Assembly (NCBI RefSeq): GCF_014647515.1
Contig: NZ_BMPI01000032.1
Coordinates: 5,757 to 69,756 of the forward strand
DNA length: 64,000 nt
Direction: 5' to 3'
DNA from: Dactylosporangium sucinum
GTDB taxonomy: Bacteria; Actinomycetota; Actinomycetes; Mycobacteriales; Micromonosporaceae
Part shown: in pieces, positions 48,671 to 56,670 of the stretch
Position numbering within the stretch: position 1 is the stretch's first letter
Layout: each line of letters begins with the position of its first letter
The notes under the pieces: generated by a model
The model's database searches: none
Seen by the model: only the letters and a program-made list of their open reading frames with translations
What the model was told of the DNA's origin: nothing
Translations under genes and position numbers: made by a program

Positions 48671-50211
48671 ACTCGGTCATGGATCTGCTCGCGGGGTTCG
48701 GCACGGTGCTCACCCCGCAGAACCTGCTGTACGCGGCCGTCGGCGTCACCATCGGCACGCTCGTCGGTGTCCTGCCCGGCATCGGCCCGGCCCTGACGAT
48801 CGCGCTGCTGCTGCCCGTGGCGCTGCGGCTGGACGACCCGACCGGCACGCTCATCATGTTCGCCGGAATCTACGCCGGCGCCATGTACGGCGGCTCGACG
48901 ACGTCGATCCTGCTCAACACGCCCGGCGAGTCGGCCTCGGTGGCGACGTCGATCGAGGGCTACCAGATGGCCCGTCGCGGACGGGCACGCGCCGCCCTGG
49001 CCACCGCCGCCATCGGCTCGTTCGTCGCCGGGACGATCTCGACGGTGCTGCTGACCTTCGTCGCCGCGCCGATGGCCAGTCTCGCCGTGACGTTCCGGGC
49101 GTCGGACTACTTCGCGCTCGCCGTGCTGGCGATGGTGACGGTCACCGCGATGGTCGGCTCGTCGATCGTGCGGGGGCTGATGTCGCTCGCGTTCGGCCTG
49201 TTCCTCGGCCTGATCGGCATCGACTCGCTCACCGGCCAGGCCCGGTTCACCTTCGGCGTGCCGGAGCTGCTCGACGGTATCGACGTCGTCACCATCATCG
49301 TCGGGCTCTTCGCGATCGGTGAGACGCTCTACATCGCCTCACGGCTGCGCGACCTCCCGGCGACCGTGACCCCGCTGGAACCGCCCGGACGCGGGTTCGC
49401 GTGGCTGAGCCGATCGGACTGGGCCCGCTCGTGGCGGCCGTGGCTGCGGGGCACGGCGCTGGGTTTCCCGTTCGGCGCGCTGCCGTCCGGCGGGGCCGAG
49501 ATCCCGACGTTCCTGTCCTACACCGTCGAGAAGCGGCGCTCCAAGCATCAGCAGGAGTGGGGCAACGGCGCGATCGAGGGCGTGGCCGGGCCCGAGGCGG
49601 CGAACAACGCCTCGTTCTCCGGCGTGCTGGTGCCGCTGCTCACCCTGGGCATCCCGACGTCGGCGACCGCGGCGGTCATGCTGGCCGCGTTCGGCTACTT
49701 CGACCTGTCCCCCGGCCCGCAGCTGTTCGAGAAGTCGCCGGACCTCGTCTGGGGACTGATCGCGTCGCTGTTCGTCGGCAACGTCCTGCTGCTGGCCCTC
49801 AACCTGCCGATGATCCGGATCTGGGTGAAGGTACTGCAGATCCCGCAACCGCTGCTGTACACCGGTATCGTCGTGTTCGCGATCCTCGGTGTGTACGCGG
49901 TGTCGGGCAGCGTCGTCGACGTGTTCATCGCGCTGGCCATCGGGGTGATCGCGATGTTCATGCGGCACCTGGAGTTCCCGGTCGCGCCGGTGATCCTCGG
50001 CGTGATCCTGGGGCCGATGATGGAGATCCAGTTCCGGCGGGCGCTGCTGCTGTCCGACAACGACCTGACCATCTTCGTGCGCCGGCCGCTGACGCTGATC
50101 CTGCTGCTGCTCGCCGTCGCCGCGCTCGGCCTGCCGCACCTGCCCCGGCTGATCGCGCGGGTGCGTGGCCGCGGGGACGCCCGGCGGCTGGCGTTCGGGG
50201 ACGAGGACTGA
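48667..50211 (+). CDS. tctA: TctA large membrane subunit
   Basis: 514 residues, 11-12 helices. The family signature [55 protein letters not shown] is fully present, as are the second-half [52 protein letters not shown] and [29 protein letters not shown]. It is the transport channel of the tricarboxylate system driven by ion gradient. The GTG overlaps the tctB stop (GTGA). A CitAB-type two-component system 12 kb away is a possible regulator. Confidence 0.95.
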   Translation: MNSVMDLLAGFGTVLTPQNLLYAAVGVTIGTLVGVLPGIGPALTIALLLPVALRLDDPTGTLIMFAGIYAGAMYGGSTTSILLNTPGESASVATSIEGYQMARRGRARAALATAAIGSFVAGTISTVLLTFVAAPMASLAVTFRASDYFALAVLAMVTVTAMVGSSIVRGLMSLAFGLFLGLIGIDSLTGQARFTFGVPELLDGIDVVTIIVGLFAIGETLYIASRLRDLPATVTPLEPPGRGFAWLSRSDWARSWRPWLRGTALGFPFGALPSGGAEIPTFLSYTVEKRRSKHQQEWGNGAIEGVAGPEAANNASFSGVLVPLLTLGIPTSATAAVMLAAFGYFDLSPGPQLFEKSPDLVWGLIASLFVGNVLLLALNLPMIRIWVKVLQIPQPLLYTGIVVFAILGVYAVSGSVVDVFIALAIGVIAMFMRHLEFPVAPVILGVILGPMMEIQFRRALLLSDNDLTIFVRRPLTLILLLLAVAALGLPHLPRLIARVRGRGDARRLAFGDED

Positions 50212-50270
50212 TTTCACACGAGGGCGTGGGTTTCGGATCCGCCGTACTGGCAATTGCGGTGCGCAGTCGT

Positions 50271-50292
50271 GCCGGCGCCGACGGGCGCCGGC
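50271..50292 (+). terminator. Hairpin between tctA and the cupin gene
   Basis: GCCGGCGCC and GGCGCCGGC form a perfect 9-bp stem with a four-base loop 60 bases after the tctA stop and ten bases before the cupin ribosome binding site. It could terminate the tct transcript or act as an attenuator. Confidence 0.55.
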
Positions 50293-50311
50293 CATCACCG
50301 CGGAGGCATCC

Positions 50312-50770
50312 TTGAACGTTGTCCGTGCGCGGGCCGGCACGCCCGGCTCACCGAGCTGGTACCACGGCGTGGTGTGGATCGAGCAGCACCCGGGCGGGCC
50401 GGAGCCGGGCGGCCTGCTGGCATTCGGCGCCCATTTCAGCCCGGGTTCGCGCACGGCGTGGCATCGGTGCCACCACGAGCAGGTGATCCGCGTGCTGCAC
50501 GGTGCCGGTCGGGTGCAGCGGCGCGGCGGGCAGATCCAGGAGATCCGCGCCGACGACCTCGTCGTCGTTCCCGCCGGCGAGTGGCACTGGCACGGGGCGG
50601 CGCCGGGCACCGCCCTGTCCGTGCACACGGTGCGCGAGGCGGGCGACCCGGCGACCGCCACCGAGTGGGGCGCGCAGGTGACCGACGCCGAGTACCTGCG
50701 GCCGCCGATCAGCATCTTCCTGCCCCATCGGCCGGTGGACCGCAGTCCCGACCTTGAGCCGACCTGGTAG
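50312..50770 (+). CDS. Cupin-domain protein
   Basis: 152 residues. A single beta-barrel cupin: GAHFSPGSRTAWHRCHHEQVIRVLHGAGRVQRRGGQ is motif 1 (histidines and glutamate as metal ligands) and DDLVVVPAGEWHWHGAAPG motif 2. This pattern is close to quercetin-dioxygenase-like and mandelonitrile-lyase-like cupins. Function unknown. The start is TTG 50312, five bases after GGAGG; no ATG or GTG fits better. Its last 62 bases overlap the convergent permease gene. Confidence 0.8.
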   Translation: MNVVRARAGTPGSPSWYHGVVWIEQHPGGPEPGGLLAFGAHFSPGSRTAWHRCHHEQVIRVLHGAGRVQRRGGQIQEIRADDLVVVPAGEWHWHGAAPGTALSVHTVREAGDPATATEWGAQVTDAEYLRPPISIFLPHRPVDRSPDLEPTW

Positions 50771-52280
50771 ATGCCGCGCGGGCTCTGGTCGGTGCCCCGG
50801 CGACGTAGAAGAGCACGCCGGTGGCGAGCAGCAGGAGCACCGGGACGACCTGGGTGAGTTCGAAGGCGGTGCGGCCGACGCCGGCGGGCAGCGCCTGGTC
50901 GGGGTGGCCCGTGGCGCCGAACCAGTCGACGCCGAGTCCCGGCCAGAGCAGCCACGTGGTGGCGGCCGCGGCCCAGAACGTGGTCAGGCCGCTGGCGATC
51001 CATGCCCCGGGCGTACCGCCGGGCACGCGGTACGGGCGGTGCGCGGTGGGGTGGGTGCGGCGCAGGCGGGCCAGGGCCGGGAAGATGCCCAGGTACGCGA
51101 TCATCGTGGTCGAGATGGCGACGCCGAGCGCGGCCTCGAAGTACTGCTCCGCGCTTCCCCCGGACAGCCAGAAGGCCAGCAGCATCACGGCCGTCGACAG
51201 GGCGCCGCTGAGCAGGTTCACGGTGACCGGGGTACCGAACCGGGGTGAGATCCGCCCGAGTGCCCGCGGTGCGGCGCCGTCGAGACCGGCCACCGCCAGG
51301 ACACGGTCGGCGCCCATCAGCCAGGTGGTGCCGCTGGACAGCAGCGCCCAGATGAACGCCGCCGCGGTGAGCTCGCCGAGCACCTTGCCGGCACCGGTCA
51401 GGGTGACCCCGCCGCCGGGGTGCACGGTGCCGCCGTAGACGGTGAGCACCTCCTTCGCCGCGTCGAGGAACCCGCTGACGCCGGTCACGCGCGAGGTCGG
51501 CAGCACGAGCAGGATCGCCAGGATCGGCAGGCCGTAGAGCAGGATCGCGCCGGCACCGGACCAGGCGACGGCGCGCGGGACGTCCCGGCGGGCGTCGAGC
51601 ATCTCCTCGCTGGCGGCGCTGGGCAGCTCGAACCCGACGTAGTTGAAGATCAGCACCGGCACCACGGCGATGAAGCCCGCATACGCGGGCGCGAAATCGG
51701 GGAAGCTGAAGCCGTGCACGCCGTTGCGGGCCGCGTACACGGCGACGGAGGCGGTGAAGAAGCCGAGCACGGCGACGCGGACGAACGCGCCGATGCTCGG
51801 TATCCACCGGCCGAACCGGAACGACACGATCGCCGAGACCACCGCGGACCAGATGAACGCCAGGGCGAACAGCAGCTTCGCCGGGCCGTGCAGCGGGGCG
51901 ACGAAGGCGTCGAACGCGGAGACGGCGAGAATGGTCAGCGTCCCGCCGAGCCAGATCGGGTTGGAGCACCAGTACAGCGCGGTGACCAGCGCGGCGACGA
52001 ACCGGCCGAAGGCCAGCCGGCACCACACGTACGGGCCGCCCTGGACCGGGAACGCCGCGCCCAGCTCGGCCATCAGCAACCCGTACGGCACGAAGAAGCA
52101 CACGGCGAGGAACGCCAGCCAGGTGAAGCCCTGCGCCCCGTTCTTGGCGACCGCGCCGATCGTGTCGAGGCCGACGACCGTGCAGATCAGGAAGAACACG
52201 AGGTCGAAGCGGCGCAGGATCCGCCGGAGCCGCGACTTCTCCCGGATCGCGTCGGCGGTCATGTCCACCACGGCGTTCAT
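50709..52280 (-). CDS. APC-family amino acid permease
   Basis: 523 residues, about 12 helices. The first helix FDLVFFLICTVVGLDTIGAVAKNGAQ has the broken-helix substrate-site character of APC transporters. FVPYGLLMAELGAAFPVQGGPYVWCRLAFGRFVAALVTALYWCSNP and NYVGFELPSAASEEMLDARRDVPRAV are family signatures. It should import an amino acid or amine. ATG overlaps the stop of the EamA-like gene (ATGA), so it is the last of an operon that may start at the L,D-transpeptidase. The C-terminal 60 residues overlap the cupin gene. Confidence 0.9.
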   Translation of the reverse strand: MNAVVDMTADAIREKSRLRRILRRFDLVFFLICTVVGLDTIGAVAKNGAQGFTWLAFLAVCFFVPYGLLMAELGAAFPVQGGPYVWCRLAFGRFVAALVTALYWCSNPIWLGGTLTILAVSAFDAFVAPLHGPAKLLFALAFIWSAVVSAIVSFRFGRWIPSIGAFVRVAVLGFFTASVAVYAARNGVHGFSFPDFAPAYAGFIAVVPVLIFNYVGFELPSAASEEMLDARRDVPRAVAWSGAGAILLYGLPILAILLVLPTSRVTGVSGFLDAAKEVLTVYGGTVHPGGGVTLTGAGKVLGELTAAAFIWALLSSGTTWLMGADRVLAVAGLDGAAPRALGRISPRFGTPVTVNLLSGALSTAVMLLAFWLSGGSAEQYFEAALGVAISTTMIAYLGIFPALARLRRTHPTAHRPYRVPGGTPGAWIASGLTTFWAAAATTWLLWPGLGVDWFGATGHPDQALPAGVGRTAFELTQVVPVLLLLATGVLFYVAGAPTRARAASTRSAQGRDCGPPADGAGRC

Positions 52281-53146
52281 CGGGTCACCTCCCGTGGCCG
52301 GTCGGACGTGGCGAGCAGCGCCCGCTGCGCCGGGGCGGTGGCCAGCACCGCCGCCGACCCGATCGCGACCAGCAGCGCCAGCCCCGCGGCCGGCGCCCAG
52401 CCCGCCCGGACGGTCTCGCCGAACAGCGCGACCCCCACGGCGGACGGCGCCGCGACCTCGGCGATCCACAGCAGCGCGGTCGCCCGGGCCGGATCGCCGA
52501 GCGCCAGTGCGCGGGCGTACAGCAGCATTCCCGCCACGGCGAACAGCGCCAGCGCCCAGACGGCCGGATCGGTGCCGAGCCGGCCGGCGGCCGCCGGCGG
52601 ATGCCGCCACGCTTCCGACGGTACGTTGACCGCCTGAACGGCCAGCGCGGCGCCGCCGAAGCCCAACCCGGCCGCGGTCGCGCACGCCGACGCCCGGCCG
52701 GCCCGCGCCAGCACCGACCCGAGCACCGCGACCGCGACGGCCGCGGCCAGCAGGCCGGCCCGCTCGGCGGTGGTGGCGCGGATCGGCGGCATCGGACCGG
52801 CACTCACCGCGAGCACGACCAGGGCGGCGATCGTCGCGACGATCGCCGCCACGTCGGCCCGGCGGAGCCGGACCCGCAGGCACACCCGGACGGCGACCAC
52901 GGTCACCGCCAGTGAACCGGCCAGCACCGACTGGACCTGGTAGACCGGCAGTGTCCGCAGCGCGACGAGCGACATCAGCCAGGCCACCAGGTCCAGACCG
53001 ACCCCGGCCGCATACAGCGGCTGACGCAGTATCCTCAGCGTGCCCGACGCCCGGCGGGCGCCGATCGCCTGGAGCAGTGACGCCAGCCCGTAGCCGATCG
53101 CCGCGACGATCGCGCACCCGAGCGCTGCCAGCGGGCCGATCGTCAT
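52277..53146 (-). CDS. DMT/EamA-type membrane transporter
   Basis: 289 residues, nine to ten predicted helices with the internal duplication of the drug/metabolite transporter superfamily (each half ending in a GET/small-residue helix; GVALFGETVRAGWAPAAGLALL is the typical last block). The N-terminal IVAAIGYGLASLLQAIGARR matches the actinobacterial EamA-like group. Substrate unknown. It starts nine bases after the L,D-transpeptidase stop and is translationally coupled to the permease downstream. Confidence 0.75.
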   Translation of the reverse strand: MTIGPLAALGCAIVAAIGYGLASLLQAIGARRASGTLRILRQPLYAAGVGLDLVAWLMSLVALRTLPVYQVQSVLAGSLAVTVVAVRVCLRVRLRRADVAAIVATIAALVVLAVSAGPMPPIRATTAERAGLLAAAVAVAVLGSVLARAGRASACATAAGLGFGGAALAVQAVNVPSEAWRHPPAAAGRLGTDPAVWALALFAVAGMLLYARALALGDPARATALLWIAEVAAPSAVGVALFGETVRAGWAPAAGLALLVAIGSAAVLATAPAQRALLATSDRPREVTR

Positions 53147-53155
53147 GCCGGGCGC

Positions 53156-54289
53156 TCAGGTCTTGTACTGCTCCCACGGCATGTCCCACACCGTCCAGCC
53201 GTCGCCGGCATCCAGGCCGACCTCGGTGTTGCGCGTGGTCACCGGGTCGCCGACGAGCGTGTTCTCGTACAGCCACCGGCCGTTGGCCGTGGAGACGTTG
53301 GTGCACCCGTGTGAGACGTTGCGGTGGCCCTGGTCCCCGACCGACCACGGTGCGGCGTGGATGTACTGCCCGCCCCACGTCAGGCGCATCGCGTACTCCA
53401 CCGGGGCGACGTACTCGGGCGTGCGGAACACCGTGTACGGCTCACGCGACATGATCACGGTGGTGCCGCTCGACGTCGGTGTCGAGGCCTTGCCGAGGCT
53501 GACCGGCGCCGTCTTCACGAGCGCGTCGTTCACGTACACGCTGAGCATCTTGGTCGCGTTGTCGATGTCGATGGTGAGCTTCCGCCCGATGGTGACGGTC
53601 GCGGAGGCGTCCTCGTTCGCATAGCGGTCGCCGATCTTGACGCCGTCGAGCGCCTTCCGCGCGGTGATCTTCGTGCCCGGCTGCCAGTACTTCTCCGGCC
53701 GGTACATGACCACGCGGTCGGAGAACCAGCGCCAGGCGCCGGGCTGCGGCGGGTCGCTCTTGACATAGAGGCGCTGTTGCACGGCGGCGCGCGACTCCGG
53801 CGGTACGTCGGAGCCGAACTCGACGACGATCGGCATGCCGACGCCGTAGGTCGCGCCGTTGGTCAGGATCAGCTCGGACGTGACGGCCGCGCCGCTCGGC
53901 TTCGCCATCGTGGTGAACGTGCTCTCGTGGGTCACGGGCTTGTCGTCCTTGCCGACGGCCGTGATCTTCGCCGTGTAGCGGGTGTTGTACTGCAGCGTCG
54001 AGCCGGGCACCCAGGAGGTACCGTCGGCGCGCAGTTCCCCGGCGATCTGCCGGCCGGTCGCGTCGACGAGGGCGACGTCGGTGACCCTGCCGTTGGTGAC
54101 CTCCGTGCCGATCTCGGTGCTGACGGGCACGCTCGCGTTGCCGGTGCCGGGGGTCACGGTGAACCCGACCGGTGGCGTGGTCACCTTCGTCGCTGTCGGC
54201 TTCTTCGAACTGTCGCACGCGGACAGCCCGAACTGTGCTCCCATCGCGAGCACCATCAGCGTCGCCGCGCCGCGGCGCAGCCGTGTCAT
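53156..54289 (-). CDS. Lipoprotein L,D-transpeptidase (YkuD, Ldt type)
   Basis: 377 residues. Lipobox GLSAC puts the lipid-anchored cysteine at residue 25. Two bacterial Ig-like domains (about 40-230) precede a YkuD catalytic domain with IHAAPWSVGDQGHRNVSHGCTNV, whose S-H-G-C motif places the nucleophile at C329. The C-terminal WDMPWEQYKT tail matches mycobacterial LdtMt2-type enzymes. It makes 3-3 DAP-DAP crosslinks in peptidoglycan outside the membrane. The two transporter genes follow closely downstream, perhaps only by read-through. Confidence 0.93.
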   Translation of the reverse strand: MTRLRRGAATLMVLAMGAQFGLSACDSSKKPTATKVTTPPVGFTVTPGTGNASVPVSTEIGTEVTNGRVTDVALVDATGRQIAGELRADGTSWVPGSTLQYNTRYTAKITAVGKDDKPVTHESTFTTMAKPSGAAVTSELILTNGATYGVGMPIVVEFGSDVPPESRAAVQQRLYVKSDPPQPGAWRWFSDRVVMYRPEKYWQPGTKITARKALDGVKIGDRYANEDASATVTIGRKLTIDIDNATKMLSVYVNDALVKTAPVSLGKASTPTSSGTTVIMSREPYTVFRTPEYVAPVEYAMRLTWGGQYIHAAPWSVGDQGHRNVSHGCTNVSTANGRWLYENTLVGDPVTTRNTEVGLDAGDGWTVWDMPWEQYKT

Positions 54290-54362
54290 GTTCTGTGCCT
54301 GAGTACGGACATGGCCCGATCGTCACGGGGAGCCGGGCGATCGCGGGCCGGAATGCGAGTGA

Positions 54363-54390
54363 CCGCCCGGGCGACAAGCGGCCCGGGCGG
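54363..54390 (-). terminator. Hairpin terminator of the secreted muralytic-protein gene
   Basis: CCGCCCGGGC and GCCCGGGCGG form a perfect 10-bp stem with an eight-base loop, 20 bases past the stop at 54410. Confidence 0.7.
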
Positions 54391-54409
54391 CTCAGACTCG
54401 GCGTGCAGC

Positions 54410-55345
54410 TCAGGCGACGGCGCCCACGACCTGTTCCGCGAGCGGCTGCCACTTGGCGTAGGCGTCCGGGAACGCGGACACCTGCACCGTTTGCGCCGCG
54501 ACCGTGACGGCCATCTGCGCCCAGTCGGGGATCGTGACCAGCCGGGCGTAGAACCGGCGCGCGGACTCGTGCGGGTCCATGAGCTGCTCGACGCTGCCCC
54601 AGCTCGGACGCTGCTGGAACAGGCCGATGGAGTCGTGGTCGTAGCCCACGCCCTCGTTCGGGTGGTCGGTCGACCCAGGCACGTTCGGGTTCGCGAGGAC
54701 CCGCAGGTGGCTCTCCTGCAGGGCGGTCGAGATGGCCACCACGTACGCGCGCGGCGGCAGGCCCATCTGCTGGCCGGCCTCGATGATCGCGACGGCGTTG
54801 TCCATCTCGGCCTGGCTCAGGCCGCCGACGGGAGCGTGCGTGGTCGGTGACGGCGCCGCCGGAGCCGCTGCCGACGGCGGCGGCGCCGATGACGGCGCCC
54901 GGGACGGCGCGGCCTTGCTCGGCGCGACGGCCCGCGGATGACCGGCCCACGGCAGCGACCCGCGCTGGTAGTCGCGGGAGACGCCGCCACCGCCCGCCGT
55001 GCGCCCGGTGTCGGCCATCAGCGCGACCCCCGTGACCGGACCGGCCGGCGCGGCGGACGAGCTCAGCAGCGCGGCGAGGCCGGCCGCCGTGATCGCGATG
55101 GCGGCCGCCGCCGTCACGCGGGTGCGGGTGGTGGCCGGACCGACCACGGCGAGCCGGAACGGTGTGCCGGCCAGGTGCCGGCCTCGGCGATACAGCCGAT
55201 ATAGCCGGTACATCCGGTACAGGACCAGCGTGCCGGCCATGTGCCGGCCGCGGCGGTACCGGTGCAGGTAACGCTGGAGACTGAGCGGTCCACGACTGTG
55301 CGCGGCACCGTTGAGCTGCTGTTCTTCTTCGGCGCCCGGAGACAT
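54410..55345 (-). CDS. Secreted putative peptidoglycan-degrading protein (lysozyme-like)
   Basis: 311 residues. The cytosolic start holds a basic repeat: YRRGRHMAGT then YRRGRHLAGT with YRMYRLYRLYRR between (about residues 27-61). A membrane/signal helix (TAAAAIAITAAGLAALL) and a Pro/Ala-rich linker follow. The C-terminal domain at about 185-311 has MDNAVAIIEAGQQMGLPPRAYVVAISTALQESHLRVLANPNVPGSTDHPNEG and DSIGLFQQRPSWGS, the catalytic-glutamate helix (ALQES) and following strand of a lysozyme-like transglycosylase fold. TAGGCT six bases before the ATG suggests a leaderless mRNA. It is divergent from the riboswitch-controlled C39 gene. Confidence 0.72.
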   Translation of the reverse strand: MSPGAEEEQQLNGAAHSRGPLSLQRYLHRYRRGRHMAGTLVLYRMYRLYRLYRRGRHLAGTPFRLAVVGPATTRTRVTAAAAIAITAAGLAALLSSSAAPAGPVTGVALMADTGRTAGGGGVSRDYQRGSLPWAGHPRAVAPSKAAPSRAPSSAPPPSAAAPAAPSPTTHAPVGGLSQAEMDNAVAIIEAGQQMGLPPRAYVVAISTALQESHLRVLANPNVPGSTDHPNEGVGYDHDSIGLFQQRPSWGSVEQLMDPHESARRFYARLVTIPDWAQMAVTVAAQTVQVSAFPDAYAKWQPLAEQVVGAVA

Positions 55346-55351
55346 CCGGCG

Positions 55352-55357
55352 AGCCTA
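55352..55357 (-). promoter_or_regulatory. Leaderless-type -10 box
   Basis: TAGGCT on the minus strand, six bases, then ATG 55345. No ribosome binding site lies between. Confidence 0.5.
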
Positions 55358-55468
55358 GGACGCCACCGTCCGGCTGCCGGACCGGGTCCGCGGAGCGGGC
55401 GGGCAGACGATGGGCACACCGCCGCCGGCCACCGCGCGCTCGGCGAGGCAGCCTTTCCCGCGCAGGGG

Positions 55469-55498
55469 TTCAACGCCCCCTTGCCTACCCGCTAGTGT
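55469..55498 (+). promoter_or_regulatory. Promoter of the riboswitch-C39 peptidase transcript
   Basis: TTCAAC (55469-55474), an 18-base spacer and TAGTGT (55493-55498) fit a -35/-10 pair. Transcription would begin at about 55505, just at the 5' edge of the riboswitch. Confidence 0.5.
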
Positions 55499-55504
55499 CG
55501 TCCT

Positions 55505-55690
55505 GTCCGCCCGGGCTGACCGTCACCACCTGGGGTGACTCCGGGGTGGATCCGCTGAGTCGTGTGCACACGAGCCGGGGAACCAAGCACCTCCGGGGTG
55601 AGTCCGCGAGGCCGTCGAGCCGCGTGGTAGGGCCGTCTTCCCGCCCGAACCCGTCAGCTAACCCGGTAGGCGGCAACGGAAGGAGCGCGC
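55505..55690 (+). promoter_or_regulatory. Cyclic di-AMP riboswitch (ydaO/yuaA type)
   Basis: The leader contains in order the conserved blocks of the actinobacterial ydaO class: GCCGGGGAACC, CCGGGGTGAGTCC, GTGGTAGGGCC, CCCGAACCCGTCAGCTAACC and GTAGGCGGCAACGGAAGGAG. Known members of this class bind c-di-AMP, turn off expression at high ligand and control cell-wall hydrolase genes in Streptomyces and relatives. Here the downstream gene is a C39-type peptidase, in agreement. The 3' end lies about 27 bases before the ATG. Confidence 0.9.
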
Positions 55691-55716
55691 TGCGTGCGTA
55701 CCCCCGCGTGGTTCTC

Positions 55717-56616
55717 ATGAGTTACCGGTACCAACCCAGGCACTCGCTCGCCCCCGCCCAGTCCCCCTCGCCCCCGCCCTCGCGCTTGCGCCGGCTGCCC
55801 GTCGTGGCGACCGCGGCGGTTCTCGTGGCGGCGGCGTCGGCGGGTGGCCTCACCCTCTACCATTCGGCCACCGCGGTCCCGTCGTCGGACGCACAGGCCT
55901 GGTCGGCGGCCGGTGAGCCGTCCCGGGACGGCGCCCAACCGGCGCAACGCAACCAGCAACTGCAGGGCGCGCCGGACGCGGCGACCGGGGCGAAGGGCGG
56001 CGGCTCGGGCGCGGGGTCCACCCCGGGTACGAAGAGCACCCCGAGTCCGAAGAGCACGACGAGCGCGGCGGGCACCCCGAGCGCGCAGAGCACCCCGAGT
56101 GCTCCGGCGGCGAAGACGCTCAGCTACGAGTTCCAGTGGCAGGAGAACTACTACTTCTGCGGTCCGGCGGCCACCCGCATCGCGCTGTCCGCACGCGGCG
56201 CCCAGCAGTCGCAGTCCCAGGTCGCGCAGAGCCTGGGCACGACGGTCAACGGCACCAACTCGGCCGACGACACCACCCGGGCGCTCAACGCCCTCACCAA
56301 CGGCTCGTTCTACAAGTCCCACTTCATCCGCACCCAGGCTGCCAGCCAGGCGGACGCGGACCAGCTGCGCGCCGACGTCGTCCACGCGGTCTCGAACGGA
56401 TACGCCGTCGTGGCGAACATCGCGGGCTCCGCGACCGACAACGACGGCAACGACCACTCGTACCCGGGCGGTCACTTCCTCACCGTCGTGGGCTACAGCG
56501 ACGACGGCCAGAACGTGACGATCGCCGATCCCGCCGACGCCCGCGGCGTCGGCCGGTACACGATGTCGACGGTCCGGCTCGCGCACTGGATCGCGCTGCG
56601 CGGGTACTCCGCCTGA
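55717..56616 (+). CDS. Secreted C39-like cysteine peptidase
   Basis: 299 residues. A basic start and one signal/anchor helix (LPVVATAAVLVAAASAGGLTLY) precede a Ser/Thr/Pro-rich linker with STPGTKSTPSPKSTTS-like repeats (about 95-130). The peptidase_C39_2-type domain has the nucleophile C148 in YYFCGPAATRIAL, H253 in YPGGHFLTVVGYSD, and an acidic residue in IADPAD. It acts in the cell envelope, probably on peptide bonds of peptidoglycan or a wall protein. ATG 55717 is downstream of the riboswitch with weak Shine-Dalgarno. A strong hairpin follows five bases after the stop. Confidence 0.85.
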   Translation: MSYRYQPRHSLAPAQSPSPPPSRLRRLPVVATAAVLVAAASAGGLTLYHSATAVPSSDAQAWSAAGEPSRDGAQPAQRNQQLQGAPDAATGAKGGGSGAGSTPGTKSTPSPKSTTSAAGTPSAQSTPSAPAAKTLSYEFQWQENYYFCGPAATRIALSARGAQQSQSQVAQSLGTTVNGTNSADDTTRALNALTNGSFYKSHFIRTQAASQADADQLRADVVHAVSNGYAVVANIAGSATDNDGNDHSYPGGHFLTVVGYSDDGQNVTIADPADARGVGRYTMSTVRLAHWIALRGYSA

Positions 56617-56620
56617 ACCA

Positions 56621-56663
56621 GCCGGTCGGGGTGCCGTCCGCGCCGGACGGCGCCCCGACCGGC
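56621..56663. terminator. Long bidirectional hairpin terminator
   Basis: A 20-bp stem (one G-T pair) with a three-base loop lies between the C39 stop and the convergent oxygenase stop. It is the longest hairpin in the window. Confidence 0.8.
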
Positions 56664-56670
56664 CGGGGCG

